A stretch of 64,000 nucleotides of DNA from Rhodobacteraceae bacterium CCMM004 (GTDB taxonomy: Bacteria > Pseudomonadota > Alphaproteobacteria > Rhodobacterales > Rhodobacteraceae), in the NCBI GenBank assembly GCA_004005435.1, contig RZWH01000002.1, positions 558,001 to 622,000 on the forward strand. The letters are read 5' to 3'. Made by a program: the position numbers and the translations under genes. A model generated the notes under the pieces. The model searched no databases. It was given only the letters and a program-made list of their open reading frames with translations, and was not told the origin of the DNA. This document shows positions 43,809 through 53,033 of this stretch, in pieces (position 1 is the first letter of the stretch; each line of letters begins with the position of its first letter).

Positions 43809-44695
43809 CGCCCCGCCTCCTGACCGTGCCACACCCCGTCATAGAGCGCCTCCATCGCCCCCAGATGCGGGCCCAAGGCCGCCGCCATCGCCGCGGTCTC
43901 GTCGGCCACCTGGGGCCACTCGGGCGTGTAGCGGAACGAGTGGTAGTGGATCAGCGCGGGCCGCGCGGCGGGCTCGAAGGCGCGGTCGGAGATGGAAAAG
44001 TTCACGCGATCCGGCAGCACGCGGTAGGCGAGGCCATGGCGGCGCAGGGCCACGGGCAGCGCGATCTGGTCGAGCCAGGGGCGCTTTTTCGCCACGCGGA
44101 CGTTCCAGTCGATCTCGACCGCGGTGTCGCGCCAGAGCTCGGGCCAGGGCCGCCCCCCGGCGCCGAAGCCGTCGTGCCAGGCCAGGAGCCCCGCGTTGAA
44201 ATAGGGCAGATAGCTCACCCGCCGCCGACGGGTCAGGCGCACCCGATCCTCGGGCAGGGGCAGGCCGAAATGGCCGTAGACCCGGTCCCAGCGGTCGTTG
44301 CCCTTGCCCCAGCCCGGCACCCCCTCGGGCACGGCGGAGAGCGCGCCGGGGCGGCTGAGCGCGTCGAGGTCCAGGGGCGCGACGCAGACCATGTCGGTGT
44401 CGAGGAACACGTGGACCGAGGCGCGGCGCGGCGCGCAGGCGGCGAGGATCTTGTTGCCGTGGGGAAACGGCTTTTGCCACAGATCCCGAGGCACGCGGAG
44501 CGGTTCGACGGCCACGTTGAGATGCGCCAGCGCGGCGCGGGTGGCCGCAGGCATCTCCCGGTCGGGCCGGTCGGGCACATAGGCGATCAGCGCGGGCGCG
44601 GCGCCCAGATGGCGCCGCAGCGAGGCGGCCAGCAGCAGCGCCTGCGCCTCCAAGTGCGGCCCGTCCGCGACAAAGAACAGCGTGGTCCCGGTCAC
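43805..44695 (-). CDS. GT8-like/unclassified glycosyltransferase
   Basis: 296-residue protein. TTLFFVADGPHLEAQALLLAASLRRHLG and HVFLDTDMVCVAPLDLDAL (D-x-D) indicate an A-type glycosyltransferase fold; PYFNAGLLAWHD and RPWLDQIALPVALRRHGL recur in the gene at 47584 (PYFSAGLVVF, RPYLDQLSLPAAIRRAGL), so they are paralogues. GTG start overlaps the stop of the 44692 gene by four bases. Probably builds a surface glycan; substrate unknown. Confidence 0.75.
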   Translation of the reverse strand: MTGTTLFFVADGPHLEAQALLLAASLRRHLGAAPALIAYVPDRPDREMPAATRAALAHLNVAVEPLRVPRDLWQKPFPHGNKILAACAPRRASVHVFLDTDMVCVAPLDLDALSRPGALSAVPEGVPGWGKGNDRWDRVYGHFGLPLPEDRVRLTRRRRVSYLPYFNAGLLAWHDGFGAGGRPWPELWRDTAVEIDWNVRVAKKRPWLDQIALPVALRRHGLAYRVLPDRVNFSISDRAFEPAARPALIHYHSFRYTPEWPQVADETAAMAAALGPHLGAMEALYDGVWHGQEAGR

Positions 44696-46473
44696 CCCGC
44701 GTCCTCCGCCGGGACGAAGACGGCCCAGACCGTGGGGTCGACCGTCAGGCGGCGGGTGAGGCCGTGGGCGGCCAGCACCCGGGCCAAGGCGGGCATCCGG
44801 TCCTGCGCCTCGATCCACAGCCGTTCGACCACGGCCACCGCGCCGGGCCGCGCGGCGTCGAGCGCGACGGCCAGCGCCTCGGCCGTCAGCCCGGGCGCGG
44901 CCAGCGCCAGGACGTCGGCGTCCGCCAGATCGGCGAGCGGCGCGTCGGTGGTCACGGCGGCCAGGTCGCGGCCCGCCCGCGCCCAGAGATGCGCGGCGGC
45001 GGCCCGCCCCGCCGGGTCGTCGCCGCCCAGGCACAGGCTCACGTCCGGCCGCTCGGCCGCCAGGCGCAGCGCCAGGAACCCGCAGGCCGGTCCCCATTCG
45101 GCATAGCGCCCGCCTTGGGGCACCAGGCCCGGGAGGTGCCGCGCCGCGTTGCGCTGGAACTTGCCCTCGGCGACGGCGCTGAGCGCGGGCGGGGTGAACA
45201 GGCGCGGATCGGCCGGGACCGCCACCCCGTGGTTGTCGTGCCATTCGAGCGGCACGTCGCGCGACAGATCCGGCACCCCCCGGACGAAGATGTCGGTGGG
45301 CGGCAGGCCATGGGGTTCGCTGCGCTGCACCCGCACCGGAACGACGACGCGCTGTTCGACCGCGCTCATCTGCGCGGCGATGCGCTCGGGGTCGCGGGGC
45401 TTGGGCGGCTTGGCCTCGACCGCTGTGATCGGTGTCCGCCCCGCCGCCTGGAGATCGGCGACGAAGCGGGCATAGCCGGGCGCCGCGCGCAGCGCGTCGA
45501 GCCGCGCCTCGGCCCGCTCCGTCGCGGCGGCGTGCAGCCGGGCCAGGACCGGATCGCCGAGGAGCCCCTCGAAGATCGCCCGCCGCCGCGCCGCATAGCG
45601 CAGCATGGTGTCGTCGCGCACCTCGTTGCGGTCCTGGAGCGCCCAGTAATCGGCGCCGTATTTGCTTTTTTTCGCGTTCACGTTGCCGCGGAACCGGCGC
45701 AGCGCGTAGGCGTCCACGCTCTTGATCGCGTAGTGGTTCATCTGCACCCAATCGTAGCCCACGGTGCGCTGGATCGACCGCCAGCCGCGGAACTTGAAAT
45801 AGTCCTCCATCGGGCGGCCCGATCCGTTCAGCCAATGCACCTCGCCCGGGAACGGCGTCTCCAGCACCTTGTTCTTGAGCTTGGGGCGGTGGATGCCGAG
45901 CTTCCACGCCTCGGGGTCGAAGCGGAACAGCGTTTTGACCCCCCAGCCCTTGTTCCACATGGGCGGGGCGGCGTGGAGGAACTGTTCGGTGACGAAGTCG
46001 CGGGACCACTCGACGATGCCCGACGAGCCGAAGATCCGCCAGGTCACGACGATGCCGGTGCCGCCCGCGGCCACCACCGCGTCGAGGAGCCCGTCGAGGC
46101 TGCCGTCGCCGAGGCGGATCGACAGGAACTCGTCGGCGTCGAAGACCATGACCCAGTCGGCGGCGGCGACCAGGGGGTCGGCCTGGGCGTGGCGGATCGC
46201 CGAGGGCTGCGGCTTGATCCCCGGGGCGATGACGTTGCGGCGGTGGTGGGCGAGGCCCAGCGCCTCCAGCCGGATCAGCATGTCGTCGGTGCCGTCGGTG
46301 CAGTCGTTGGTATAGACCAACAGATCGGTGAAGCCGACGGCCAGGTGATGGGCCACCCATTCCAGCAGATAGGGCCCCTCGTCCTTCATCATCGACACGG
46401 CCAGGACCGTGCCGTGGCGGCTGACCGGCCGGGCGGGAAGGCCGGGGGCGCTCGTCGCCTCGTCGTCGCTCAT
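44692..46473 (-). CDS. Large two-domain glycosyltransferase family 2/92-like protein
   Basis: 593 residues. The N-terminal half is glycosyltransferase-like: VLAVSMMKDEGPYLLEWVAHHLAVGFTDLLVYTNDCTDGTDD, WVMVFDADEFLSI (D-x-D region) and HYAIKSVDAYALRRFRGNVN. The C-terminal part from about residue 435 differs: GGRYAEWGPACGFLALRLAAERPDVSLCLGGDDPAGRAAAAH resembles a Rossmann/methyltransferase-like nucleotide fold, though motif I is weak. ATG at 46473 is chosen; an in-frame start 39 bases upstream is possible. It leads the three-gene minus-strand cluster. Confidence 0.75.
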   Translation of the reverse strand: MSDDEATSAPGLPARPVSRHGTVLAVSMMKDEGPYLLEWVAHHLAVGFTDLLVYTNDCTDGTDDMLIRLEALGLAHHRRNVIAPGIKPQPSAIRHAQADPLVAAADWVMVFDADEFLSIRLGDGSLDGLLDAVVAAGGTGIVVTWRIFGSSGIVEWSRDFVTEQFLHAAPPMWNKGWGVKTLFRFDPEAWKLGIHRPKLKNKVLETPFPGEVHWLNGSGRPMEDYFKFRGWRSIQRTVGYDWVQMNHYAIKSVDAYALRRFRGNVNAKKSKYGADYWALQDRNEVRDDTMLRYAARRRAIFEGLLGDPVLARLHAAATERAEARLDALRAAPGYARFVADLQAAGRTPITAVEAKPPKPRDPERIAAQMSAVEQRVVVPVRVQRSEPHGLPPTDIFVRGVPDLSRDVPLEWHDNHGVAVPADPRLFTPPALSAVAEGKFQRNAARHLPGLVPQGGRYAEWGPACGFLALRLAAERPDVSLCLGGDDPAGRAAAAHLWARAGRDLAAVTTDAPLADLADADVLALAAPGLTAEALAVALDAARPGAVAVVERLWIEAQDRMPALARVLAAHGLTRRLTVDPTVWAVFVPAEDAG

Positions 46474-46683
46474 CGCGGGATCGCTGCTCACTCGTTTGCG
46501 CCAATCTGGCACGGCCCGCGCGCGCGCGATAGGGCCGAGGGCCGCCCCCGTCCGCCCCTGTGGGCCGCGCGCATCGCCGTGGACAGCCCTGCCCCGGTCC
46601 GGCAGTATTCACGCAATGGTAAACATTTCGCCCCATTCGGGGGTCAAGACGGGCCCGAACCCGCGTCAGCAGAGAGGCATGCG

Positions 46684-47496
46684 ATGGCACATCCCGAACG
46701 GCGGCCGGTCGCCTCGCTGTGGATCGGCACGCGGCTGGGCTATCTCAACCAGCTCTGCCTCCTCAGCCATGTGCAGCAGGGGCACCCCACGACGCTGTAT
46801 TGCACCGACGCGGTCGAGAACGTGCCCGCGGGCGTCGAGGTGCGCGCGGCGTCCGAGATCATGGACATCGACCGCGGCCTGGTGGACGAGACCTCGGCCT
46901 CGTTTCTGTCGAACGTGTTCCGCTACAAGATGATCCGGGCGACGGGCGCGGTGTGGATCGACTGCGACGCCTTCTGCCACCGGCCGTTTCCCGACGAGGC
47001 CGAGGCGATCTTTGCCGGGCATGGGATGCGCGGGGCGCTGAACTGCGGCGTCATGGCGATCCCGCGGGAGGGGGCGCTGATGGACCTGCTCCTGGACTAT
47101 TACGACAACCTGCCCGAGGCGCCGCCATGGTTCAACGACCGCCAGAAGCGGCGGCTGGCGCGCCAGGACCCGAGCCTGCCCCACGCCGCGCGCATCTACC
47201 GCGCCGAGCGCACCGCCTTCGGGCCCCAGGCGTTCACCTATTTCGCCAAGGCCACCGGCGACTACGACCGGGCGATGGCGCCGGAGGTGCTCTATCCCGT
47301 GCCGTTCCAGTTGAATGACATCTTCTACGACCCCCATGGCCGGGTGGAGGGATGGTTCACCGAGGCGACGTGGTCGGTGCATCTCTACACCAACGGGACA
47401 CGGCCCTGGTGGCGCAAGAACCCGCCCCTGGAGAACTCCTATGCCTGGCGGATGTGCCGGCAGGTGGGCATCGACCCGTCCGCGGCGCTGGAATGA
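46684..47496 (+). CDS. DXD-containing glycosyltransferase-like protein
   Basis: 270-residue protein beginning RPVASLWIGTRLGYLNQLCLLSHVQQGHPTTLYC, with the metal-binding AVWIDCDAFCHRPF (D-x-D) near residue 100 and a C-terminal WSVHLYTNGTRPWWRKNPP. This is the layout of the Gly_transf_sug/GT32-like group. It diverges from the 44692 gene across a 210-base gap, which includes an AT-rich AATGGTAAACATTTCG pocket that may be the promoter. Confidence 0.72.
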   Translation: MAHPERRPVASLWIGTRLGYLNQLCLLSHVQQGHPTTLYCTDAVENVPAGVEVRAASEIMDIDRGLVDETSASFLSNVFRYKMIRATGAVWIDCDAFCHRPFPDEAEAIFAGHGMRGALNCGVMAIPREGALMDLLLDYYDNLPEAPPWFNDRQKRRLARQDPSLPHAARIYRAERTAFGPQAFTYFAKATGDYDRAMAPEVLYPVPFQLNDIFYDPHGRVEGWFTEATWSVHLYTNGTRPWWRKNPPLENSYAWRMCRQVGIDPSAALE

Positions 47497-47506
47497 CGGG
47501 CCTGGA

Positions 47507-47560
47507 GGGGGGCTTTGCCCCCCGCTCGGCGGGGCCGAGCCCCCCCAGGGTATTTCGGCC
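47507..47560 (+). repeat. Double hairpin plus GTATTTCGGCCGAGATGAAG element
   Basis: GGGGGGC-TTT-GCCCCCC (47507-47523) and GCTCGGC-GGG-GCCGAGC (47524-47540) form two adjacent hairpins, followed by AGGGTATTTCGGCCGAGATG and AAGAGGAGG ahead of the gene at 47584. I recall this hairpin plus GATATTTxGGCCGAGATGAAG arrangement as a common Rhodobacteraceae intergenic element. A partial relative (AGGATATTTCGAGAGG) occurs near 3745. Confidence 0.6.
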
Positions 47561-47583
47561 GAGATGAAGAGGAGGAGGGGAAG

Positions 47584-48459
47584 ATGACGGTGCCCGACCT
47601 GACCTTCGCCTATATCGTCGAGCCGCCGGAATACGAGATCTACGCCTGCACGCTGCTGGCCTCGATCCGCAGCCATTTCGACCCCGGGCGGGTGGCGGCG
47701 GTGGGCTATTGCCCCGAGGAGCGGATGGAGGCGCTGCACCCGGCGGTGCGGAAGGCGCACGAGATGATGGGGGCGGAGATCCGGCCGCTGCCGGTCGCGG
47801 GGATGTGGGACGACCCCTATCCCCACGGCAACAAAATCCTCGCGGCGATGCAGCCGCGCGAGAGCCGGTTTTCCGCCTTCGTCGACAGCGATGTCCTGTT
47901 TCTGCGCGACAACCGGCCCGAAGCGTTGGTGCGTCCGGGGCATGTGGCGTGCTCGATGGCGGCGTCGATGACCTGGGCGGGGCAGGAGATCTGGGACACG
48001 GTCTATGGCGCGCTGGGCATGGCGGTGCCGCCGGAGCGGATGGAGCTCATGCGCCGCTCGCCCGGGCCGGTGGTGCCCTACTTCTCGGCCGGGCTGGTGG
48101 TGTTTCCCGAAGACGGCGCGGCGCGGTTCCCCGAGGTGTGGTACGACACCGCGCGGCGGCTCGACCGCGTGCCGGCGCTGGCGCCCCACCGCCGCCCCTA
48201 CCTGGATCAACTGAGCCTGCCGGCCGCGATCCGCCGCGCCGGGCTCGACTGGCACGTCCTGCCCGAGGAGCAGCACTATATCCTGGGCGGCGTCCTCCGC
48301 GGCGAGCCCCTGCCCGCCGACCGCGAGATTCACACGGTGCATTACCGCAAGACCGGGCGGCTGAAAGAGCTGGGCCTGCACAAGGTGGCGCGCGGCAAGC
48401 TGAAGGCGCAGACCGGCGTGAGCTTTGTCCGGCGGTTGACCGAGCGGGCCGATGTCTGA
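47584..48459 (+). CDS. Glycosyltransferase-like protein, paralogue of the 43805 gene
   Basis: 291 residues. FAYIVEPPEYEIYACTLLASIRSHF opens a nucleotide-sugar domain and FSAFVDSDVLFLRDN carries the D-x-D motif. PYFSAGLVVFPEDGA and RPYLDQLSLPAAIRRAGLDWHVLPEEQHYILGG align with the 43805 gene. The last codons overlap the FkbM methyltransferase start by eight bases. Likely part of the same glycan pathway. Confidence 0.75.
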   Translation: MTVPDLTFAYIVEPPEYEIYACTLLASIRSHFDPGRVAAVGYCPEERMEALHPAVRKAHEMMGAEIRPLPVAGMWDDPYPHGNKILAAMQPRESRFSAFVDSDVLFLRDNRPEALVRPGHVACSMAASMTWAGQEIWDTVYGALGMAVPPERMELMRRSPGPVVPYFSAGLVVFPEDGAARFPEVWYDTARRLDRVPALAPHRRPYLDQLSLPAAIRRAGLDWHVLPEEQHYILGGVLRGEPLPADREIHTVHYRKTGRLKELGLHKVARGKLKAQTGVSFVRRLTERADV

Positions 48460-49132
48460 GCCCCCCACCCCCTCGGCCGCCGAACGCCGGGCGGACAAGC
48501 TGATCCGGCGGCAGGAGCGCAACCTGCGCAAGGCCCGCGCCGAGGGCTATCTCGACGGCATCTGCGCGATGCTGGGGCCGGGCGATCTGGTGTTCGATTG
48601 CGGCGCGAATGTGGGCGACGTGACCGTGCGCCTGGCCGAGACGGGCGCCGAGGTGGTGGCGTTCGAGCCCGACCCCCATGCCTTTGCCCGCCTCTCGGCG
48701 CGCACATCTGCGGCGGCCAACGTCACCCGCGTCCAGGCGGCGCTGGGCACGGCGGAGGGGCGTGCGGTGCTGCACCGGGCCGAGGGGTTCGACGTCAATC
48801 CCGACGGCGCGTCGGTCAAGTCGACCCTGCTGACGGGCGGGCGCGGCGGCGGCGGCGGCGGCGTGGAGGTGCCGGTCGTCGACTTTCCCGCGTTGGTGCG
48901 CAGGCGGTTGGCCGAGCGGGGCGAGATCGCCTTCGTCAAGATGGACATCGAGGGGGCGGAGCTGGACATCCTCGAAGCGCTGGACGCGCACGCGCTTTTG
49001 GGGGGGATCCGCTGCCTGGTGGCCGAGACCCACGAGCGCAAGTTCCCCGCCCTGCGTCCGCGGTTCGCCGCTCTGCGCGCGGAGCTGGGCGCGCGATATT
49101 CCGCCCGGCAGATCAACCTGGACTGGATCTGA
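48452..49132 (+). CDS. FkbM family methyltransferase
   Basis: 226-residue SAM-dependent methyltransferase. Motif I is LVFDCGANVGDVTVRLAETGAEVVAFEPDP and the FkbM core FVKMDIEGAELDILEALD follows near residue 165. Such enzymes O-methylate sugars or natural products; with glycosyltransferases on both sides a glycan substrate is probable. A run of six glycines (around residue 133) is encoded by ggcggcggcggc repeats and is an unusual linker. Confidence 0.87.
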   Translation: MSEPPTPSAAERRADKLIRRQERNLRKARAEGYLDGICAMLGPGDLVFDCGANVGDVTVRLAETGAEVVAFEPDPHAFARLSARTSAAANVTRVQAALGTAEGRAVLHRAEGFDVNPDGASVKSTLLTGGRGGGGGGVEVPVVDFPALVRRRLAERGEIAFVKMDIEGAELDILEALDAHALLGGIRCLVAETHERKFPALRPRFAALRAELGARYSARQINLDWI

Positions 49133-49218
49133 GGCGGCAGGGCGCTGGCGGCGGCGCGAAAATGGCCTATTCTGCCCACATTGCCGCCTGCCGCGGCCGC
49201 TAGCCAGGGAGGAAACGA

Positions 49219-50175
49219 GTGACCGCCCAGATGCGGACCCAGCCCAGGGCAGAGGAGACCATGGCCAAGGATCGCGCAGCCGACCCGATCGACCCGGACC
49301 CGCCGGTGGCGGAGGATGCGCCTCTGCGCGACTTCGACCTGGCGCTGGACCGGCAGCATCACGCGCGGTTCGAGCGGCGGGGTCCGCGGCTGCTCGTCGC
49401 GTTCGCCGGGGTGCATGGGCGCGGCGATCTGGACGGCCACCGCCCGGCGCTCGACGCGCTGGCCGACGATGTGGACTGGTCGGTCCTGTCGCTCGCCGCG
49501 CGCGGCGACACCTGGTTTCGCACCCCGGCGGTGATCGCGTTCTTCGACAGGCTGGTCGACACCGCGTTCCTCGACCGCTTCGACGACGTGCTGTTCCAGG
49601 GGACGGGGCCGGGTGGCCACGCGGCGCTGAGCTATGCCGTTTGCGCGCCTCTGTCGCGGGTGCTGGCCGTGGCGCCCCAGGTCACGCTGGCGCCGGGCGC
49701 GGCGGACTGGGACATGCGGTTCGACCCCGATCCCGCGCTCGACTTCGACAGCCGCTATCCCGCGACCGAGGCGCCCGAGACGGCCGACCGCGTCTATCTG
49801 GTCTACGATCCGTTGAGCGACGAGGACGCGCGCCACGCCGCGCTCCTCGACGGAGAGACGGTGGTGCGGCTGCGCGTGCCGCTGTTGATGCCCGAGATCG
49901 AGGCGACCCTGACCGAGCTGGACATGCTCGACCCCACCGCCGTGGCGGCGATGGAGGGCACGCTGGACCGTCTGAGCTTTGCCCAGGGCTTTCGCGTCCG
50001 GCGCGACAGCCCGATGTATATCCGTCGGCTGGTCAAGCGGCTGAGCGAGGACGGACACGACCGGCGCGCGGCCGTGGTCCTGGGCAATTTCGCCCGGCGC
50101 AGCGGCAACCGCCGATTCCAGAAGCGGTTCGAGCGGTTGCGCGACGAGCTGGCCGAGCGCGGTATCGCGGTGTGA
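49219..50175 (+). CDS. Unknown protein, alpha/beta-hydrolase-like
   Basis: 318-residue protein. LLVAFAGVHG and DVLFQGTGPGGHAALSYAVCAPLSRVLAVAPQV resemble the strand and turn of an alpha/beta-hydrolase, but the position of a nucleophile is Gly-Pro-Gly, so catalysis is doubtful. The C-terminus (YIRRLVKRLSEDGHDRRAAVVLGNFARRSGNRRFQKRFERL) is basic. GTG at 49219 follows GGGAGGAAACGA, a near-ideal ribosome site; later ATGs at 49231 and 49261 lack one. It overlaps the next gene by four bases. Confidence 0.6.
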   Translation: MTAQMRTQPRAEETMAKDRAADPIDPDPPVAEDAPLRDFDLALDRQHHARFERRGPRLLVAFAGVHGRGDLDGHRPALDALADDVDWSVLSLAARGDTWFRTPAVIAFFDRLVDTAFLDRFDDVLFQGTGPGGHAALSYAVCAPLSRVLAVAPQVTLAPGAADWDMRFDPDPALDFDSRYPATEAPETADRVYLVYDPLSDEDARHAALLDGETVVRLRVPLLMPEIEATLTELDMLDPTAVAAMEGTLDRLSFAQGFRVRRDSPMYIRRLVKRLSEDGHDRRAAVVLGNFARRSGNRRFQKRFERLRDELAERGIAV

Positions 50176-50945
50176 GCACCGGCGCGGTGCGCCGGATCGA
50201 CCTGACGCAGGTGCCTGCGCACGTCATCTCGATGCCCGGGCAGAACCGGCGACAAAAGCTGACGCGCGCCCTGTTCGAGCGGCTGGAGATCGGTTTCGAC
50301 TTTGTCGACGGCATCGTCGGGGAGCGCAAGATCCGCGCCTGCGCCCTGGCCCATGCCCGTGCCCTGGCGGCCGCCCCCGCCCCGCCCTTCGCCGTGTTCG
50401 AGGACGATCTCCAGTGTCCCGGCGGCATCGCGGTGCCGCCCCTGCCCGGCGACGCCGACATCCTCTATCTGGGCACCAACACCGCGGGGTGCTTTCCCAA
50501 CCAGCGGCGGTATTGGAGCGTGTTCAACCATCGCTCGGTCGGCGCGTTCTGCCTGGCCCAGCCGGTGGACGACGCGCTCGCCCGGGTCTGGTCGATGGTC
50601 GGGGCCCATGCCTATGCGGTGCTGAGCGACCGCGGCGCCGAGGTCTGGCGCGGCGCGGTCGAGACGGCGCTGCGCGAGGGCCTGCCGGTCGACGTGGCCT
50701 TCGCCTATGTCCAGCCGCAGGTGACCGCGCTGGCCCTGCGGCGGCCGATGTTCTGCGAGGACCCGAGGCTCCAGGGCCGGGCCAAGCGCGCGCCGGAGCG
50801 CCAGGCGATGACAGCCGACCCGATCCCGATGGCCGCGCCGGGCGAGCGGCGCCGCGGGCTCAAGTCCCGCTGGATCATCGACGGAGTGGTGACGCGCACC
50901 GGTGCGGGCGGGCTGGAATGGACGCTCGCCGACTATGCCCCGCGG

Positions 50946-50951
<6 letters not shown>
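50172..50951 (+). CDS. GT25-like glycosyltransferase-like protein
   Basis: 259 residues. [33 protein letters not shown] matches the start of family 25 LPS glycosyltransferases, and [13 protein letters not shown] supplies the acidic ExD-like motif. [18 protein letters not shown] follows. It is shorter and more divergent than LpsA/LgtB proteins. GTG start (GTGA overlap with the 49219 gene). Its 3' end overlaps the convergent ureG gene by six bases. Confidence 0.68.
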
Positions 50952-51556
<605 letters not shown>

Positions 51557-51560
<4 letters not shown>

Positions 51561-52189
51561 GAGCGGAACTGCCTGGGCTGAAGGGTTTCGTGGAGCAGCG
51601 CCCCGAGGTCGGCGGCGGGAACGGCGGTGGCGATGTCCTCGGGGCGGGTGCCGGGCGCCGCAGCGGACGCGGCCGCGATCGCGGGGCGGCAGCCGGCCAG
51701 CACCCTTTGGCCCGGCACCGCGCCGATGGCGAGCCAGCGCACCGCGGCCGATACCAGCCCGGCGGCGAAGGCCTGGAGATAGGCCGCGGCGACGCCCTGC
51801 GGCGGCAGAGACAGGGTTCGCGCCGCCGCCCCCACGGCCACCGGCATCGGCAGATCGGGCACCGCCACCCCCAGCCCGCGCACCGCCGCGGCGAAGGCCG
51901 CGCCCTGATCGCGGGTCTCGGTCCAGCGCTCGGCACCCGCCGCCAGCGCGCGCGCCAGGTCGGCCAGATCGCCCAGCCGCGCCCCCGGCGCCATCGCGGC
52001 GCACAGCAGGACCGCATCCGACCGCCCCGCCCCGTGGCGCAGGACGCCGTCCAGCCACCGCTCCAACGCCGCGGCATCGCCGACGTCGCCCGAGGCCATC
52101 GCCGCCTCCAAGCCGTGGGAATAGGCGAAGCCGCCCACCGGGAACGCCGGCGACAGCCACTGCATCAACGTCAGCCAGTCATCCGTCAT
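51557..52189 (-). CDS. ureF: Urease accessory protein UreF
   Basis: 210-residue helical protein. [24 protein letters not shown] is the conserved UreF start; the C-terminal [11 protein letters not shown]-type tail, which contacts UreG and UreD in family structures, is present ([11 protein letters not shown]). It overlaps ureE by 11 bases and ureG by four, indicating coupled translation. Confidence 0.95.
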
Positions 52190-52619
52190 GGGCGTGCCCG
52201 TGGGTGCGGCCGTGGCCGTAGGCGCCGCCTTCGGGCCGGAACGGCCGCGTCACCTCCTGCGTGTCGGCGCCCAGCCGCGCGAGCATGTCGGCGAGAACCG
52301 GGTCGGCCCGGATCCACAGGCGATCCGCCCCGATCTCGCACGGGGTGTGGCGGTTGCCGATGTGCCAGGCCAGGCGCGGCAGGTCGCCCGCCACTTGCAA
52401 CAGCGGTTCCGGCGCCGCCTCCACCACGATCCGGGTGCCGTCGTCCAGGACCAGGGCGTCGCCATGGTCCAGGCTCACCGTCTCGGCCAGATCGACGAGA
52501 AAGGCCCGGCCGCCGCGGGTGACGAGCCGGCGGCGGCGCAGAAACCGGCTCTCGTGGTCGAGCGCGATGGCGTCGTCCCCGGTCCCGGCTCCGCGCAAGA
52601 GCCGCTCAGCGCGCTGCAT
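52179..52619 (-). CDS. ureE: Urease nickel chaperone UreE
   Basis: 146 residues from ATG at 52619 (a GTG nine bases upstream would add three). The peptide-binding N-terminal domain includes RRLVTRGGRAFLVDLAETVSLDHGDALVLDDG; the metal-binding domain has WHIGNRHTPCEI with its conserved His. The tail [12 protein letters not shown] is a His-rich nickel store, modest in length. Confidence 0.95.
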   Translation of the reverse strand: MQRAERLLRGAGTGDDAIALDHESRFLRRRRLVTRGGRAFLVDLAETVSLDHGDALVLDDGTRIVVEAAPEPLLQVAGDLPRLAWHIGNRHTPCEIGADRLWIRADPVLADMLARLGADTQEVTRPFRPEGGAYGHGRTHGHAHDG

Positions 52620-52751
52620 CGGCCCCACTCTTCCATGGCCAGTAACGGAACATTAACCGAACACGGCCAGAACTGCGCCCTGGGAGGTGCGGCCATGGAC
52701 GGGAATCGGTGTCGAAGGACGGATCGCCGCGGGCGCGGTCCGCCCGGGCGG

Positions 52752-52913
52752 TCAGAACGCGCCCAGATCGCGGAAGACATGGCGCAGGATGTCCTCGCGC
52801 CGCAGGTGCATCCGCGCCAGGTCGGCGTCCGAGAGGGCCGACAGGCGTTCGATCTCGCGGGCGCGGCCGCCGCTGTCCATCACGTGGGAGAGGAAGGTGG
52901 AAAAGGCGGACAT
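52752..52913 (-). CDS. DUF1127 small protein
   Basis: 53-residue protein: an N-terminal helix, then REIERLSALSDADLARMHLRREDILRHVF, the DUF1127 core. Some members of this family of tiny Arg-rich proteins influence RNA turnover, phosphate or carbon metabolism in alphaproteobacteria. Its place between ureC and ureE, same strand, is unusual. ATG at 52913 follows AGACATCC without a strong ribosome site. Confidence 0.82.
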   Translation of the reverse strand: MSAFSTFLSHVMDSGGRAREIERLSALSDADLARMHLRREDILRHVFRDLGAF

Positions 52914-53033
52914 GGGATGTCTCCGTCCTGGCGTCTGTCCTCCCTTGCCGTCCAAGGTAGTCCTGCCAGCCGGCCGCACCTATGCCCGATTGGGCATGTC
53001 CGCCTTGCGCCCCGCGCATGCACCCCGGCCCGC

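Noticed and set aside
49219-50175. PAPS reductase or active alpha/beta hydrolase
   Set aside because: No PAPS-loop or catalytic Cys is present, and the putative nucleophile turn has Gly-Pro-Gly rather than a Ser, so only a loose fold resemblance is reported.
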